A stretch of DNA of 27,545 nt. It comes from a virus. The notes under the pieces are model-generated. The model ran no database searches and was not told the DNA's origin. It worked only from the letters and a program-made list of their open reading frames with translations. The translations under genes and the position numbers were made by a program. Shown piece after piece: positions 1 through 7,442 of the stretch. Position 1 is the stretch's first letter. The number at the start of each line of letters is the position of its first letter. Location of the stretch: positions 1-27,545 of the IMG/VR virus record IMGVR_UViG_3300042534_000281; one strand, 5' to 3'.

Positions 1-5
1 TAGAG

Positions 6-380
6 ATGGAAACTAGCGAACTAGAAGCAGGCCAAATTACTGATGCGCTGGTAGCACTGGCGCAGGGGTGGGAATTAATAGACTTCCCTGGTGACGGGGC
101 GATGTATTGGGATGACCCTAATGGGTCATCCATCGAATTAGAGTACAAATACACCCCATCCACCACAGGCAAGGCGCAGTGCTTTGAGCTGATTGAGAAG
201 TTTCAATTCACTGTTGAATTTGTGCCAGCAATAGGGTGGCGATGCGCTTTAGATTTTATTGATGAACCGCAAGTCGAGATAGTAGGGTGCTCAACCCCCG
301 CCCTCGCTATCTGCAAGGCAGTGATAGCCTCTAAGTGGGGTGATATGATTCCTGATGAAATGTGGGAGAAAGTGAAATGA
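6..380 (+). CDS. Phage ABA-sandwich-like small protein
   Basis: This 124-aa acidic protein has the layout of the phage ABA sandwich domain group: an N-terminal helix ending in ALAQGWE, an aromatic stretch with YWDDPNG, a YTPSTTGKAQCFELIEK segment, and a C-terminal TPALAICKAVIASKWG helix. Family members are small phage proteins of unknown role, often in early or accessory operons. The ATG lies close to the window edge, so a longer upstream start cannot be excluded. Its stop overlaps the next start as ATGA, so translation is probably coupled to the Lar-like gene. The family assignment is by pattern recall only. Confidence 0.6.
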   Translation: METSELEAGQITDALVALAQGWELIDFPGDGAMYWDDPNGSSIELEYKYTPSTTGKAQCFELIEKFQFTVEFVPAIGWRCALDFIDEPQVEIVGCSTPALAICKAVIASKWGDMIPDEMWEKVK

Positions 381-583
381 CAGACCCAAAACAAACCAGC
401 GAGCAGGAGCTTTTGCCTTGTCCTTTTTGTGGCGGTGAGGCTGAATTAGATATTAACGACATGTCTATATACTGCAACACTTGTGATGGGCAGGTTACGA
501 ATTTCACTAAAACGAAAACCGGGTTACAAGAGGCATGGAACACCAGACCCAACCCAACCAACCCGACCAACCCGACAAAATGA
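377..583 (+). CDS. Lar-like zinc-ribbon protein (restriction alleviation family)
   Basis: The 68-aa product contains LLPCPFCGGEAEL, then YCNTCDGQV, then EAWNTR. This CPFCGG...CxxC...WNxR layout is the signature of the Lar restriction-alleviation family. Lar of the Rac prophage modulates EcoKI-type restriction, but many family members are untested. The ATG at 377 is chosen because it overlaps the upstream stop (ATGA) and follows a GGAGAAAG-type ribosome binding site. The C-terminus is an NPTNPTNPTK repeat encoded by tandem 9-bp units (about 547-578), unlike anything else in the window. The fold is well supported; restriction alleviation is inferred. Confidence 0.75.
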   Translation: MTDPKQTSEQELLPCPFCGGEAELDINDMSIYCNTCDGQVTNFTKTKTGLQEAWNTRPNPTNPTNPTK

Positions 584-619
584 GCCATTGTGGTTATGTT
601 GATATTGAAACGGTGAGTT

Positions 620-883
620 ATGATTGATGGATTTATGCCAGCATTTTCTCAGCCAGAAAGAGATCTAGAGGAGAAAAAACAGTTCTTTAAACGTGCTACG
701 TGGGAACATAAACGTTACTGGAAATGGCGTACATGTTATGCCTCTGGTAATCGTATCGCAATAAATGAAAAAGCGTATTTAGGAACTCGGCGGATTAGCG
801 GTCCGGGTAGCGATGTTGTTATTACGCATTGGGTCAGAGAAGAAGAATTTGTGTTTATGAAAATTCGCGGCGAGATAGGATAA
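620..883 (+). CDS. Unknown small protein, first of a diverged tandem pair
   Basis: This 87-aa basic protein is not recognised. It ends in HWVREEEFVFMKIRGEIG, which aligns with IWLTDEEYTFKKLKGEI at the end of the next protein (W-x3-EE-aromatic-x-F-x-K-hydrophobic-basic-GEI). Both also share an aromatic/basic middle and an Ile-rich strand before the tail, so they look like an old tandem duplication. The stop and the next start share TAATG. Confidence 0.75.
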   Translation: MIDGFMPAFSQPERDLEEKKQFFKRATWEHKRYWKWRTCYASGNRIAINEKAYLGTRRISGPGSDVVITHWVREEEFVFMKIRGEIG

Positions 884-1134
884 TGGCAAAGATTGCCAAT
901 TATAGCTACCCAACAATGTCTAAATTCTCCAATGCAGACAATGCCAGTGCTGAGGTAGCTAGTTACAACTGGCAACGTATCCGTACATTGTGGCCAAAGA
1001 CTAGTGCTGAAGGTACACATATTTCTATGCTTAGTATGGCATATTGCAGTAACAGATCCAAAGGCTCTATTAGAGATGAAATTTGGCTCACTGACGAAGA
1101 ATACACATTTAAAAAGTTAAAAGGTGAAATATAA
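883..1134 (+). CDS. Unknown small protein, second of a diverged tandem pair
   Basis: The 83-aa product starts MAKIANYSYP at the ATG overlapping the previous stop; an in-frame extension to 829 would run deep into the upstream gene and is not favoured. The C-terminal WLTDEEYTFKKLKGEI matches the tail of the preceding protein. No catalytic motif, signal peptide or membrane segment is visible. The next gene starts directly after its stop. Confidence 0.75.
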   Translation: MAKIANYSYPTMSKFSNADNASAEVASYNWQRIRTLWPKTSAEGTHISMLSMAYCSNRSKGSIRDEIWLTDEEYTFKKLKGEI

Positions 1135-1533
1135 ATGTTTAAAACAATAAAAGCAGCGTGGCGCGTACTACGTAACAAAGATATCAATGCAGAGCCCGGT
1201 CCTTCTAAGGAAGACATCGCGAAACACTACGCCACACTCAATGCAGAAAAAGAAAGAGCAACGGCAGCAGGCGAACCTTGGGTCGCTATTCTAGATATGA
1301 ATGTCGATTACGAAAATCTCGATAATGGAGAGATCGAGTTAGACTGGAACGATTTGTTCGTGGCACGACTAATGCGGGCGGGTTATCAAGGTAAAGCAGA
1401 TTCAGATCTAGTTGATCAATGGTTTACTAGCGTTTGTAGAAATATTGTAATGGAGACTTATGAGCAAGAACAAGCAGATGCTCATCCAGTGCAATCCAAA
1501 AATTTAGGCGGCGGAAGGAGAGAATACAAGTAA
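1135..1533 (+). CDS. Conserved-type phage protein of unknown function
   Basis: This 132-aa soluble acidic protein is not assigned to a function. It has a basic amphipathic N-terminus (MFKTIKAAWRVLRNK), a central EPWVAILDMNVDYENLDNGEIELDWND block and a cysteine near the end of a DLVDQWFTSVCRNIVMETYE helix. The style (PWV-x2-LD...ELDWN...AGY) resembles a protein I associate with T4-like phages, but no name can be given. It starts immediately after the previous stop and shares TAATG with the next gene. Confidence 0.8.
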   Translation: MFKTIKAAWRVLRNKDINAEPGPSKEDIAKHYATLNAEKERATAAGEPWVAILDMNVDYENLDNGEIELDWNDLFVARLMRAGYQGKADSDLVDQWFTSVCRNIVMETYEQEQADAHPVQSKNLGGGRREYK

Positions 1534-2036
1534 TGGGTATCGGTGGAGATTTAAAAGCAAAAGCAGAAGCAGAAAAGGTTGCAACAGAGGTTACAGATGA
1601 AGTAACGTTTAACCCAATTGGGGTTCCAAAAGACGAGATAATCGTCACGGAATCTAAGTCAGCAGAGTTCGATGTTAAGAAGGCAGTAAATGTAATTGAC
1701 GTAGCAGAAGGTAAGGAACCTAAGTACAAAATAGGTGATCCGTCAGAAGAAGCATTTAAAGGAGTTGTAAAAACTCTGCGAGACATCGACACAGGCGCTG
1801 CCGCACAAGAACTAAGCGATGGTAGTACAGCAAATTATTATGTCCTCCCAGAAGGCGCAACAGAATTATATCATTTAATTATTGCTAAAGATATGAACGC
1901 GCAGATGGGTGAGATTGGTAGAGCTTGGTACCGATATGGCCAAGTCGCGCATAGTCCTAAGAAGCGAGACATTAAAAAGATTATTGCATACGCACAGCAA
2001 GAGCTGGAGCGTTTAGAAAAGTACGGCGACTCATGA
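1533..2036 (+). CDS. Unknown protein with helical C-terminal domain
   Basis: This 167-aa protein has a low-complexity Ala/Glu/Lys/Val N-terminal half and a more ordered C-terminal half (about residues 105-165) containing TELYHLI, GEIGRAWYRYGQ and KRDIKKIIAYAQQELERLE. The last block loosely recalls the DUF3310 helical pattern (aromatic-R-x-G followed by DxKKAxxYxxxExE), but the evidence is weak. The gene follows a GGCGGAAGGAGAG-type ribosome binding site and overlaps the next gene by ATGA. Confidence 0.75.
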   Translation: MGIGGDLKAKAEAEKVATEVTDEVTFNPIGVPKDEIIVTESKSAEFDVKKAVNVIDVAEGKEPKYKIGDPSEEAFKGVVKTLRDIDTGAAAQELSDGSTANYYVLPEGATELYHLIIAKDMNAQMGEIGRAWYRYGQVAHSPKKRDIKKIIAYAQQELERLEKYGDS

Positions 2037-2752
2037 TACTTTATGTAAATGGCGATAGTCATACAGCAGCAGCGGAAGCAGTTAATCCGTTTTCATTTGC
2101 AGAGGACGATAAATTACACTGGGCGCTAAAGCGCAGGCCGCACCCTGACAACTTAGCAGTATCTTGGGGAGTAACTGTCGCAAGCATTCTTAAAATGGGA
2201 TTCCAAATTGATGCAGAAAGTGCAAGCAGTAATGCACGAATCATTAGGACTACTAAGGAATGGATTGAAAAAACGGCTGACACTATTCCAACGAGTGATG
2301 TGCTAATGATCATTCAGTGGAGTACTTGGGAACGTGAAGAATGGTTAATTGATGGCGAGTACTTTCAAGTTAATGCCAGCGGTGTTGATGACGTACCAGA
2401 AGATTACAAAGAAAAGTATAAAGAATACATCGTTAATATAGACTGGGATATCAAAACTGCAGAGGCGTACGAAGAAATTCAACACTTTCATACCTACTTG
2501 AACAAGTTAGGTTATAAACATATTTTCTTCAACGGTAATAATTCATTCCAGGATATCCCAGAAGAATACAGATCGGATTTTGGCGCCAGTTACATTAATC
2601 CATATCTTCCAGAAGGTGCGTTTGATGGATGGTTACAGCTTAACGGATATAATACTGTTATAACTTCAAACTACCATTATGGTCCAGCGGCACACTCGGC
2701 CTGGGCTAAACAGATAATCCAATATATTATAGAACACAAGGTAATTAAATGA
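2033..2752 (+). CDS. SGNH/GDSL-like hydrolase fold protein
   Basis: The 239-aa product opens with ILYVNGDSHT, the block I GDS motif of SGNH hydrolases, with Ser9 as predicted nucleophile. SSNARI near residue 64 may be block II, IIQWSTWERE near 95-105 sits where block III lies, and NYHYGPAAHSAWA near the C-terminus supplies a candidate catalytic His. SGNH enzymes act as esterases, lipases or carbohydrate deacetylases; the substrate here is unknown. There is no signal peptide, so it is cytoplasmic or packaged. It is translationally coupled (ATGA) to the exonuclease gene downstream. Confidence 0.7.
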   Translation: MILYVNGDSHTAAAEAVNPFSFAEDDKLHWALKRRPHPDNLAVSWGVTVASILKMGFQIDAESASSNARIIRTTKEWIEKTADTIPTSDVLMIIQWSTWEREEWLIDGEYFQVNASGVDDVPEDYKEKYKEYIVNIDWDIKTAEAYEEIQHFHTYLNKLGYKHIFFNGNNSFQDIPEEYRSDFGASYINPYLPEGAFDGWLQLNGYNTVITSNYHYGPAAHSAWAKQIIQYIIEHKVIK

Positions 2753-3822
2753 GATTTATTACAGTAGACACAATGAATTTATTTTTCCGCATGAAACACA
2801 TGGCGCATAGAGGAGCGGATCTGATGGATAAGATCGGCCTGAGTATGCACATGATGTTAGCATCGGCTAATAAAGTAGTTAAGACGTCAAATATTGATCA
2901 CGTGGTATTTGCGCTAGAGGGCGGGAACAACTGGCGCAAAACTTATTATGAGCCGTACAAAAAACCACGTGCAGCAGCACGACAATTACGAACAGAAGAA
3001 GAAGTAGAAGAGGATGAATTGTATTTTGAGATGTACAATGCACTGACTAAATACATTGCAGAGCACACTAATTGTTCAGTCATTGCAGCAGCCGGGGCCG
3101 AAGCAGATGATGTAATTGCACGTTTTATCCAACTCCACCCAGATGACGAACACGTTATCCTTAGCAGTGATACAGATTATTATCAACTCCTTTCACCGTC
3201 GGTGACACAATACAACGGTATTAACAAAGAACTAATTACAATCGATGGCGTGTACGATGACAACGGCAAAGCTGTCATCGACAAAAAGACACAAACGCAC
3301 AAGCATGTTGGTGATCCGGGGTGGATCTTATTCGAAAAGTGTATGCGGGGTGACAAGACTGATAATGTGTTTAGTGCATACCCTGGAGTCCGAACTAAAG
3401 GAACTAAGAACAAGGTCGGGTTACTCGAAGCGTATGCCGACAAAGATAAGAAAGGCTACAACTGGAACAATCTTATGTTACAGCGTTGGATCGACCACAA
3501 CGAAGAAGAGCACAGAGTTCTTGATGATTATGAACGCAACAAAGTACTAATTGATTTAACACAACAACCACGAGAAGTTATCAATGATGTTGACGAAGCA
3601 ATTATTAATTCTCTTCTTAACAGTACATTAACTCACACACCAGCAAAGAATGTTGGGTTTAAATTTATGAAGTTCTGCGCCGAGCACGATCTACAGCGAT
3701 TAGCAGAACACCCACAAGATATTATCTTGTGGTTGAACAAACCATATAATGGTCACATTATAAACATACCAGATTTAGGAGCATGGCAGGAATGGAAAAA
3801 ATTACAGCAAAACCAATTATAG
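2749..3822 (+). CDS. 5'-3' exonuclease / flap endonuclease (T4 RNase H type)
   Basis: This 357-aa protein has the FEN-family metal-binding pattern: MRFITVDTMN with Asp7, AGAEADDVIA (Glu118, Asp120, Asp121), SSDTDYYQLL (Asp141, Asp143) and RGDKTDNVFSAYPGV (Asp202, Asp205) leading into the helix-hairpin-helix DNA-binding region. In T4 and T5 such enzymes remove RNA primers and 5' flaps during lagging-strand synthesis. It is somewhat longer than T4 RNase H (about 305 aa), with extra sequence around residues 155-190. It is coupled by ATGA to the SGNH-like gene, and the next gene starts inside its 3' end. Confidence 0.9.
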   Translation: MRFITVDTMNLFFRMKHMAHRGADLMDKIGLSMHMMLASANKVVKTSNIDHVVFALEGGNNWRKTYYEPYKKPRAAARQLRTEEEVEEDELYFEMYNALTKYIAEHTNCSVIAAAGAEADDVIARFIQLHPDDEHVILSSDTDYYQLLSPSVTQYNGINKELITIDGVYDDNGKAVIDKKTQTHKHVGDPGWILFEKCMRGDKTDNVFSAYPGVRTKGTKNKVGLLEAYADKDKKGYNWNNLMLQRWIDHNEEEHRVLDDYERNKVLIDLTQQPREVINDVDEAIINSLLNSTLTHTPAKNVGFKFMKFCAEHDLQRLAEHPQDIILWLNKPYNGHIINIPDLGAWQEWKKLQQNQL

Positions 3823-4253
3823 AGGACCAATTCTGGATCCTTCGCAAGGACAATATTAAAGTGGGGGAGATGATGCACGATGTCAGTTCCGGCTACACTG
3901 TGAAACTCAAAGGTGAAGTAGAAGTAAGGTTCGATAGTCTCGATGCACTGAAAGGCACAATCGAATTCAAAGAGCTTCGCAAGCCCGCAGCAACTGAGTC
4001 CGATAATGTGCATGGATACTACTCTGAGGGCACAGCGTACAATGCGGTCTGGAACGTGCAATATGGTTTGCCATTATACACACAGACCAGTGACAGCAAA
4101 TCTTGGTACGCGGCTGGATATTACAAAGTTAACATTAGTGGCACCTGGATTATACAAGCTTGCCCTAAATTGATAACATTACAGCGCAATAAATATAAGG
4201 GTCCGTTTAAAGATAGTCCTAGTAACAACAAGTTTGCAGACCTGTACGAATGA
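3783..4253 (+). CDS. Unknown soluble phage protein
   Basis: This 156-aa protein of unknown role appears rich in beta strand, with a YTVKLKGEVEVRF strand block, a GYYSEGTAYNAVWNVQ segment and a C-terminal CPKLITLQRNKYKGPF block. Two starts are possible: ATG at 3783, and ATG at 3792 (MEKITAKP), which sits better relative to the upstream AGGAG. Either way it overlaps the exonuclease gene by 30-40 bp, consistent with one operon. Its stop overlaps the next start (ATGA). Confidence 0.8.
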   Translation: MAGMEKITAKPIIEDQFWILRKDNIKVGEMMHDVSSGYTVKLKGEVEVRFDSLDALKGTIEFKELRKPAATESDNVHGYYSEGTAYNAVWNVQYGLPLYTQTSDSKSWYAAGYYKVNISGTWIIQACPKLITLQRNKYKGPFKDSPSNNKFADLYE

Positions 4254-4462
4254 TTCATATAAATCGGTTCATTGACAAGATTGCAGCGGCAGAGTCTAAG
4301 CAGCAGAAGGTAATTGCGGTACCGATTAAGGACGCGAAAGGACTGCATAGTGACATTACTAAATTGTTATTAGTGCTACAAGAATTGCAGGGTCGGTCGA
4401 ACGCAGTGCAGGACAACGGTCTAGTAGAAAAGGTAGAGATCACCGGCGGAAACTTTACCTGA
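4250..4462 (+). CDS. Unknown 70-aa helical protein
   Basis: This small protein is predicted to be mostly helical (HINRFIDKIAAAESKQQKV and KGLHSDITKLLLVLQELQG) with a polar C-terminal tail. It overlaps the preceding gene by ATGA and closes this operon; the next gene lies behind a late-type promoter motif. No functional motif is seen. Confidence 0.75.
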   Translation: MIHINRFIDKIAAAESKQQKVIAVPIKDAKGLHSDITKLLLVLQELQGRSNAVQDNGLVEKVEITGGNFT

Positions 4463-4486
4463 TGAAACTTAAATAAAATCATTCTA

Positions 4487-4494
4487 AATAAATA
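4487..4494 (+). promoter_or_regulatory. T4-late-type promoter motif AATAAATA
   Basis: AATAAATA followed by G lies in the 58-bp gap after the 4250 gene. With T4 late spacing (motif at -13 to -6) transcription would start near 4500, giving a leader of about 21 nt with AAAGAGGT before the GTG at 4521. It matches the motif seen at 10223, 12164, 13014 and 18992. Confidence 0.55.
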
Positions 4495-4520
4495 GTACTT
4501 AGATAAAGAGGTATTATTGA

Positions 4521-4808
4521 GTGGCCAGACCAAAACCAGAAGTGCTTGCTGAAATTACAGACAAGAGTACATACAAATCAGAACAAGTCCTTGCAAGTGA
4601 TGGTATATGGGCTGTCTATTATTGTGCCCGTCCTATTAACATAAAGTCTCATAACATATTAGTTCAGTATCCTGGACCGAAATACAAGAAGGTTTCATTT
4701 AGTAATCCTGGACATGCCATCAACCTTGCCAAGAAGCTTAACAAACAATTCAATACAACAGATTTTTCTGTTGTTAAACTTTTCGAGGGTGACCAAGTTT
4801 ACCCATAA
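4521..4808 (+). CDS. Unknown 95-aa basic protein behind a late-type promoter
   Basis: The GTG start is preceded by AAAGAGGT at a suitable distance. The protein is basic and contains GIWAVYYCARP, HNILVQYPGPKYKKVSF and HAINLAKKLNKQF. The strand-then-helix layout (aromatic triplet, YPGPKYKKVSF strand, Ala/Leu/Lys helix) suggests a small alpha/beta fold. The motif upstream suggests late expression and so possibly a virion or assembly role, which is inference. Confidence 0.75.
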   Translation: MARPKPEVLAEITDKSTYKSEQVLASDGIWAVYYCARPINIKSHNILVQYPGPKYKKVSFSNPGHAINLAKKLNKQFNTTDFSVVKLFEGDQVYP

Positions 4809-4814
4809 TGGGAT

Positions 4815-5159
4815 ATGAATAAAGAAGAACTCACTGCTGAAATCATTGAACAGGGCAATCTAACAACTACGCTCGACGCAGCAATGAAGGACTGGTGGTG
4901 GCACAAAAAAGATCCTAAGAAGTTCAGATTACGATTTAAAGGTTTCACAGAATTTAAGAAAGTTGCACCGTGCTACGAGTTCTCCGTTGAGTTCACCGGG
5001 ACCGGCAATGATTATCGGAAGCTAGATAAATTGCCAGGTGTGTATTTCCTTAACGCAACATCAGCAACAGGCAGTACTCTTATTACTGTATTTTCACCCA
5101 AAATAAGTACTGTGGCTAATCTATTTAAGAATTTTAACGCATATCTGGACGCTCTCTAA
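4815..5159 (+). CDS. Unknown 114-aa protein
   Basis: The product has an acidic N-terminal helix (MNKEELTAEIIEQGN), a Trp cluster (MKDWWWHKKDPKKFRLRFKGF) and a beta-rich second half. It starts seven bases after the preceding stop, so it is probably co-transcribed. There are no recognisable motifs. It ends directly before the early promoter at 5172. Confidence 0.75.
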   Translation: MNKEELTAEIIEQGNLTTTLDAAMKDWWWHKKDPKKFRLRFKGFTEFKKVAPCYEFSVEFTGTGNDYRKLDKLPGVYFLNATSATGSTLITVFSPKISTVANLFKNFNAYLDAL

Positions 5160-5171
5160 CCAAAATAAAGG

Positions 5172-5200
5172 TTGACCTTTTACTACTGACCCCGTATAAT
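5172..5200 (+). promoter_or_regulatory. Strong sigma-70 (early-type) promoter with palindromic -35
   Basis: TTGACC (5172-5177), a 17-bp spacer and TATAAT (5195-5200). The -35 sits in the palindrome AAAGGTTGACCTTT. The 46 bp at 5160-5205 recur identically at 13792-13837. It drives the gene starting at 5227. Confidence 0.9.
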
Positions 5201-5226
5201 GTACATATAATCAACTAAGGTGTTGT

Positions 5227-5619
5227 ATGTTTAAGAATGAAGTATCAGTGGAACAAGTATGGGGTGCAGCAGCAACAGCACTTAGACTTAAAGACAGTGG
5301 TGATTGGGCATTAGCCAGGTTGTTTGACACAAGCCGCTCCGGACTTCCTAGTCTCACGATCCTTGCTGAGATCATAATTAACGAACAGCTATTAAATATT
5401 ACAATTGGTGATATACAACACGGTCGTAAGGTACGCAAGCACTTCGAAGTGCTAACATTTAAAGCACTGTCTAATAAGCCGTTGACTAACTATGAGCGGC
5501 GCCTTGCCGCAGCAGTAGCACTTGAAGATTGGAGCACGAGCGGAACTCCTGCAATGTTTACAGCAGTCTGTTTATCGTTACGAGTTCACAGGGTGAAAAC
5601 AGGCGAAATCAATGTCTGA
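5227..5619 (+). CDS. Unknown protein, first of a paralogous pair
   Basis: This 130-aa, mostly helical protein is the first gene behind an early-type promoter. Residues from about 62 onward (DIQHGRKVRKHFEVLTFKAL, then YERRLAAAVALEDW and AVCLSLRVHR) align with the following protein (DIQKGREMRQYYQGLIFKSI, FERRLLSVVERTDW). The common core is DIQ-x-GR-x3-(10)-F-K-(8)-ERRL-(8)-DW. No membrane segment or enzyme motif is visible. Confidence 0.8.
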   Translation: MFKNEVSVEQVWGAAATALRLKDSGDWALARLFDTSRSGLPSLTILAEIIINEQLLNITIGDIQHGRKVRKHFEVLTFKALSNKPLTNYERRLAAAVALEDWSTSGTPAMFTAVCLSLRVHRVKTGEINV

Positions 5620-6034
5620 TATTATTGCGGTCCCGGTCGAGGTTGATTTTCTGTGGGGAGCTGTGGTATATGCACAACGCAAGAACACCCGCTTCGTTAA
5701 CGCCAACAAGGACGAGTTTGAATCTCTAGTAACAGCTCACAGTGAGCATCCCATTAAGCAGGCAGCGATAAAATCTAATAGAAATTATGTTAAATTTGCA
5801 TTAGAATGTAAGCCAGAACTTATTACTGAAGAAGATATACAGAAAGGTCGAGAAATGCGCCAGTACTACCAAGGACTAATATTTAAAAGTATTTCCAATA
5901 CACTTTCAAAATTTGAACGACGATTGTTAAGTGTAGTTGAGCGCACAGATTGGAATGGTGAGTATCACTTAGAATTTGCCATCCTTTGTTCTATTCCACA
6001 CTCGTACTATCGGTACTTAGAAAGACAAGAATAA
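5612..6034 (+). CDS. Unknown protein, second of a paralogous pair
   Basis: This 140-aa paralog of the preceding protein shares the DIQKGR...ERRL...DW core, and its N-terminal EVDFLWGAVVYAQR corresponds to VEQVWGAAATALR of its neighbour. The start lies 8 bp inside the upstream gene. Function unknown; the duplication under one strong promoter suggests early, host-interacting proteins. Confidence 0.8.
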   Translation: MSDIIAVPVEVDFLWGAVVYAQRKNTRFVNANKDEFESLVTAHSEHPIKQAAIKSNRNYVKFALECKPELITEEDIQKGREMRQYYQGLIFKSISNTLSKFERRLLSVVERTDWNGEYHLEFAILCSIPHSYYRYLERQE

Positions 6035-6052
6035 TTATTAAAGGAGAATATC

Positions 6053-6154
6053 TTGCAAAAAGAACGAAATCTAAATATTGGACCAGCTGTACTTATGGTC
6101 TCCATTTTGGTTGTATCTTTTGGTTGTATTGTTGCAGCAGCTCTAGGCTACTAA
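6053..6154 (+). CDS. 33-aa single-pass membrane peptide (TTG start)
   Basis: An AAAGGAG ribosome binding site seven bases before TTG at 6053 opens a 33-codon frame ending TAA. The peptide has a short polar/basic N-terminus (MQKERNLNIGP) and one hydrophobic helix from about residue 12 to 32 containing SFGCIVAAALGY. It lies exactly between two genes with little spacing on either side. Small membrane peptides in this position often modulate host envelope proteins or lysis, but nothing specific is indicated. Confidence 0.65.
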   Translation: MQKERNLNIGPAVLMVSILVVSFGCIVAAALGY

Positions 6155-6155
6155 T

Positions 6156-6386
6156 ATGTTGAGTCCGGGCGGAAAAGTCATTTATTATTGCCCTAAATGC
6201 TGGAGTCTGAAGATCGATAAGACTGTATTGCCAAATTCCTATGCTGTATTAGCAAATTACAATATTAAAGGGTCTGCTGGAATTTGCAGGGACTGTAGTT
6301 CCATATTTAAGTGGTCACAGAGGGTAAAAATCTCCGTAAAAGCTGATAAGAAGAAGCTATGGGACAGAGTTTGTGGTGTGGCGTAA
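6156..6386 (+). CDS. Small zinc-ribbon protein
   Basis: The 76-aa product contains two CxxC knuckles, YYCPKCWSL and GICRDCSSI, about 32 residues apart, followed by a Lys-rich tail. This is a treble-clef or zinc-ribbon type fold; such small phage proteins may bind nucleic acid or host transcription/translation proteins. Its stop codon overlaps the first copy of the TAAGTCATTGA repeat, and the next 228 bp are non-coding. Confidence 0.75.
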   Translation: MLSPGGKVIYYCPKCWSLKIDKTVLPNSYAVLANYNIKGSAGICRDCSSIFKWSQRVKISVKADKKKLWDRVCGVA

Positions 6387-6466
6387 GTCATTGATTTATA
6401 TAGGATTAGTTCTATATGAGAATGATTCACTTAAACCGCTAAGTCATTGAAAAATAAAGGATTAGT
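6384..6466 (+). repeat. Tandem regulatory-type repeats TAAGTCATTGA ... GGATTAGT
   Basis: TAAGTCATTGA occurs at 6384-6394 and 6440-6450, each followed within about 20 bp by GGATTAGT (6403-6410 and 6459-6466). A third TAAGTCATTGA is at 20028-20038. Both loci precede a TTGACC promoter whose palindrome is followed by TTGGGC. The gap 6387-6614 holds nothing else visible apart from that promoter. Confidence 0.6.
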
Positions 6467-6552
6467 GGAAAATAATTTGCACAGAATCGCGCAAGGGGCG
6501 GTACTGCTACTGTAAACTAATAAAATTAAGGTATTCTTTTTGGCTAAAAAGG

Positions 6553-6581
6553 TTGACCTTTTGGGCCAGAACCTCTATAAT
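6553..6581 (+). promoter_or_regulatory. Strong sigma-70 (early-type) promoter
   Basis: TTGACC (6553-6558), a 17-bp spacer and TATAAT (6576-6581), with the -35 inside AAAAGGTTGACCTTTT. It precedes the SprT-like operon. The layout is nearly the same as at 20070. Confidence 0.9.
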
Positions 6582-6614
6582 GCACAGCATAAGTTAATTA
6601 AGGGGTAGCAAACA

Positions 6615-7442
6615 ATGTTAACAGTAGAACAAAAGCAAACAGTGATTAACCGTGTTAATCATTTTGTGGAATTTGCAAATGATCACTTTAATGTTAAAAT
6701 GGAACTTCCATTTGTTCGCTTTGAAAAGCGCGGCACAACTGCTGGTACTGCCAATCGTGTAAGCTGGGAAGTTAATTTCAACGCAGGCTTAATGGTTGAT
6801 AATTTTGATCTGTTTATGAATGACACTATTCCACACGAAGTAGCCCATTTAGTCACCGATTATGTATACGGTGCGCAAGTTAAAGGTTTCGTTCGCACCC
6901 GCAGTGGAATTCGTAAAGCGCGTCGCGAGTCACACGGTAAGCATTGGAAGAGCGTTATGGCTACCTTTGGTGTTGATCCAACTCGTTGTCATGATATGGA
7001 CGTTAGCAAGGTCGCGCAACATACTGGCAAGCACCTTTACTGTTGTTCAGCTTGCGGTACCGAAATGGTACTTACCCAAACCCGTCACAATAAACAGCAA
7101 CGCGGCCGCGCTAACTACAGTCATACCGGGTGTAACCGTGCAAAACTTAACTATGTTCGCGCAGTTGGTAAGGTGTCAATGCTTGAAGCTTACGACAACA
7201 AGGTTCCAGACTTTATGAATAAGCCTGCTCCAAAAAAGCCAGACGCTCCTAAAGCAGAGCGTCCAGCACGTTCACCAGCTGGAACTAAAATTGGACGAGC
7301 CATGGAAGTTTACATGGGCAACTTTGGCAAGTCACGTCAAGATATCATCACTTTGCTTGTAGAGGAATTTGCAGCAGACAATATCACTCGTGTACAAGCA
7401 GCAGGTTACTACCAGAACTGTAAAAAGAAGGCAGGTGAATAA
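6615..7442 (+). CDS. SprT-like zinc metalloprotease domain protein
   Basis: The 275-aa product has HEVAH at residues 74-78 (zinc ligands His74 and His78, catalytic Glu75) and SHGKHW near residue 107-111, which supplies the downstream histidine typical of SprT/Spartan proteins. A C-terminal zinc ribbon follows (YCCSACGTEM...HTGC, about 142-175). Spartan cleaves DNA-protein crosslinks; phage homologs are uncharacterised. After a Pro/Lys/Ala linker (about 204-225) comes an extra domain of about 50 aa (GRAMEVYMGNFGKSRQDIITLL...). It is the first gene of a long operon behind an early promoter, with an AGGGG ribosome binding site. Confidence 0.85.
   Translation: MLTVEQKQTVINRVNHFVEFANDHFNVKMELPFVRFEKRGTTAGTANRVSWEVNFNAGLMVDNFDLFMNDTIPHEVAHLVTDYVYGAQVKGFVRTRSGIRKARRESHGKHWKSVMATFGVDPTRCHDMDVSKVAQHTGKHLYCCSACGTEMVLTQTRHNKQQRGRANYSHTGCNRAKLNYVRAVGKVSMLEAYDNKVPDFMNKPAPKKPDAPKAERPARSPAGTKIGRAMEVYMGNFGKSRQDIITLLVEEFAADNITRVQAAGYYQNCKKKAGE

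Noticed and set aside
3183-3550. Frames on both strands inside the exonuclease gene
   Set aside because: Alternative frames within a gene whose catalytic motifs span this region.
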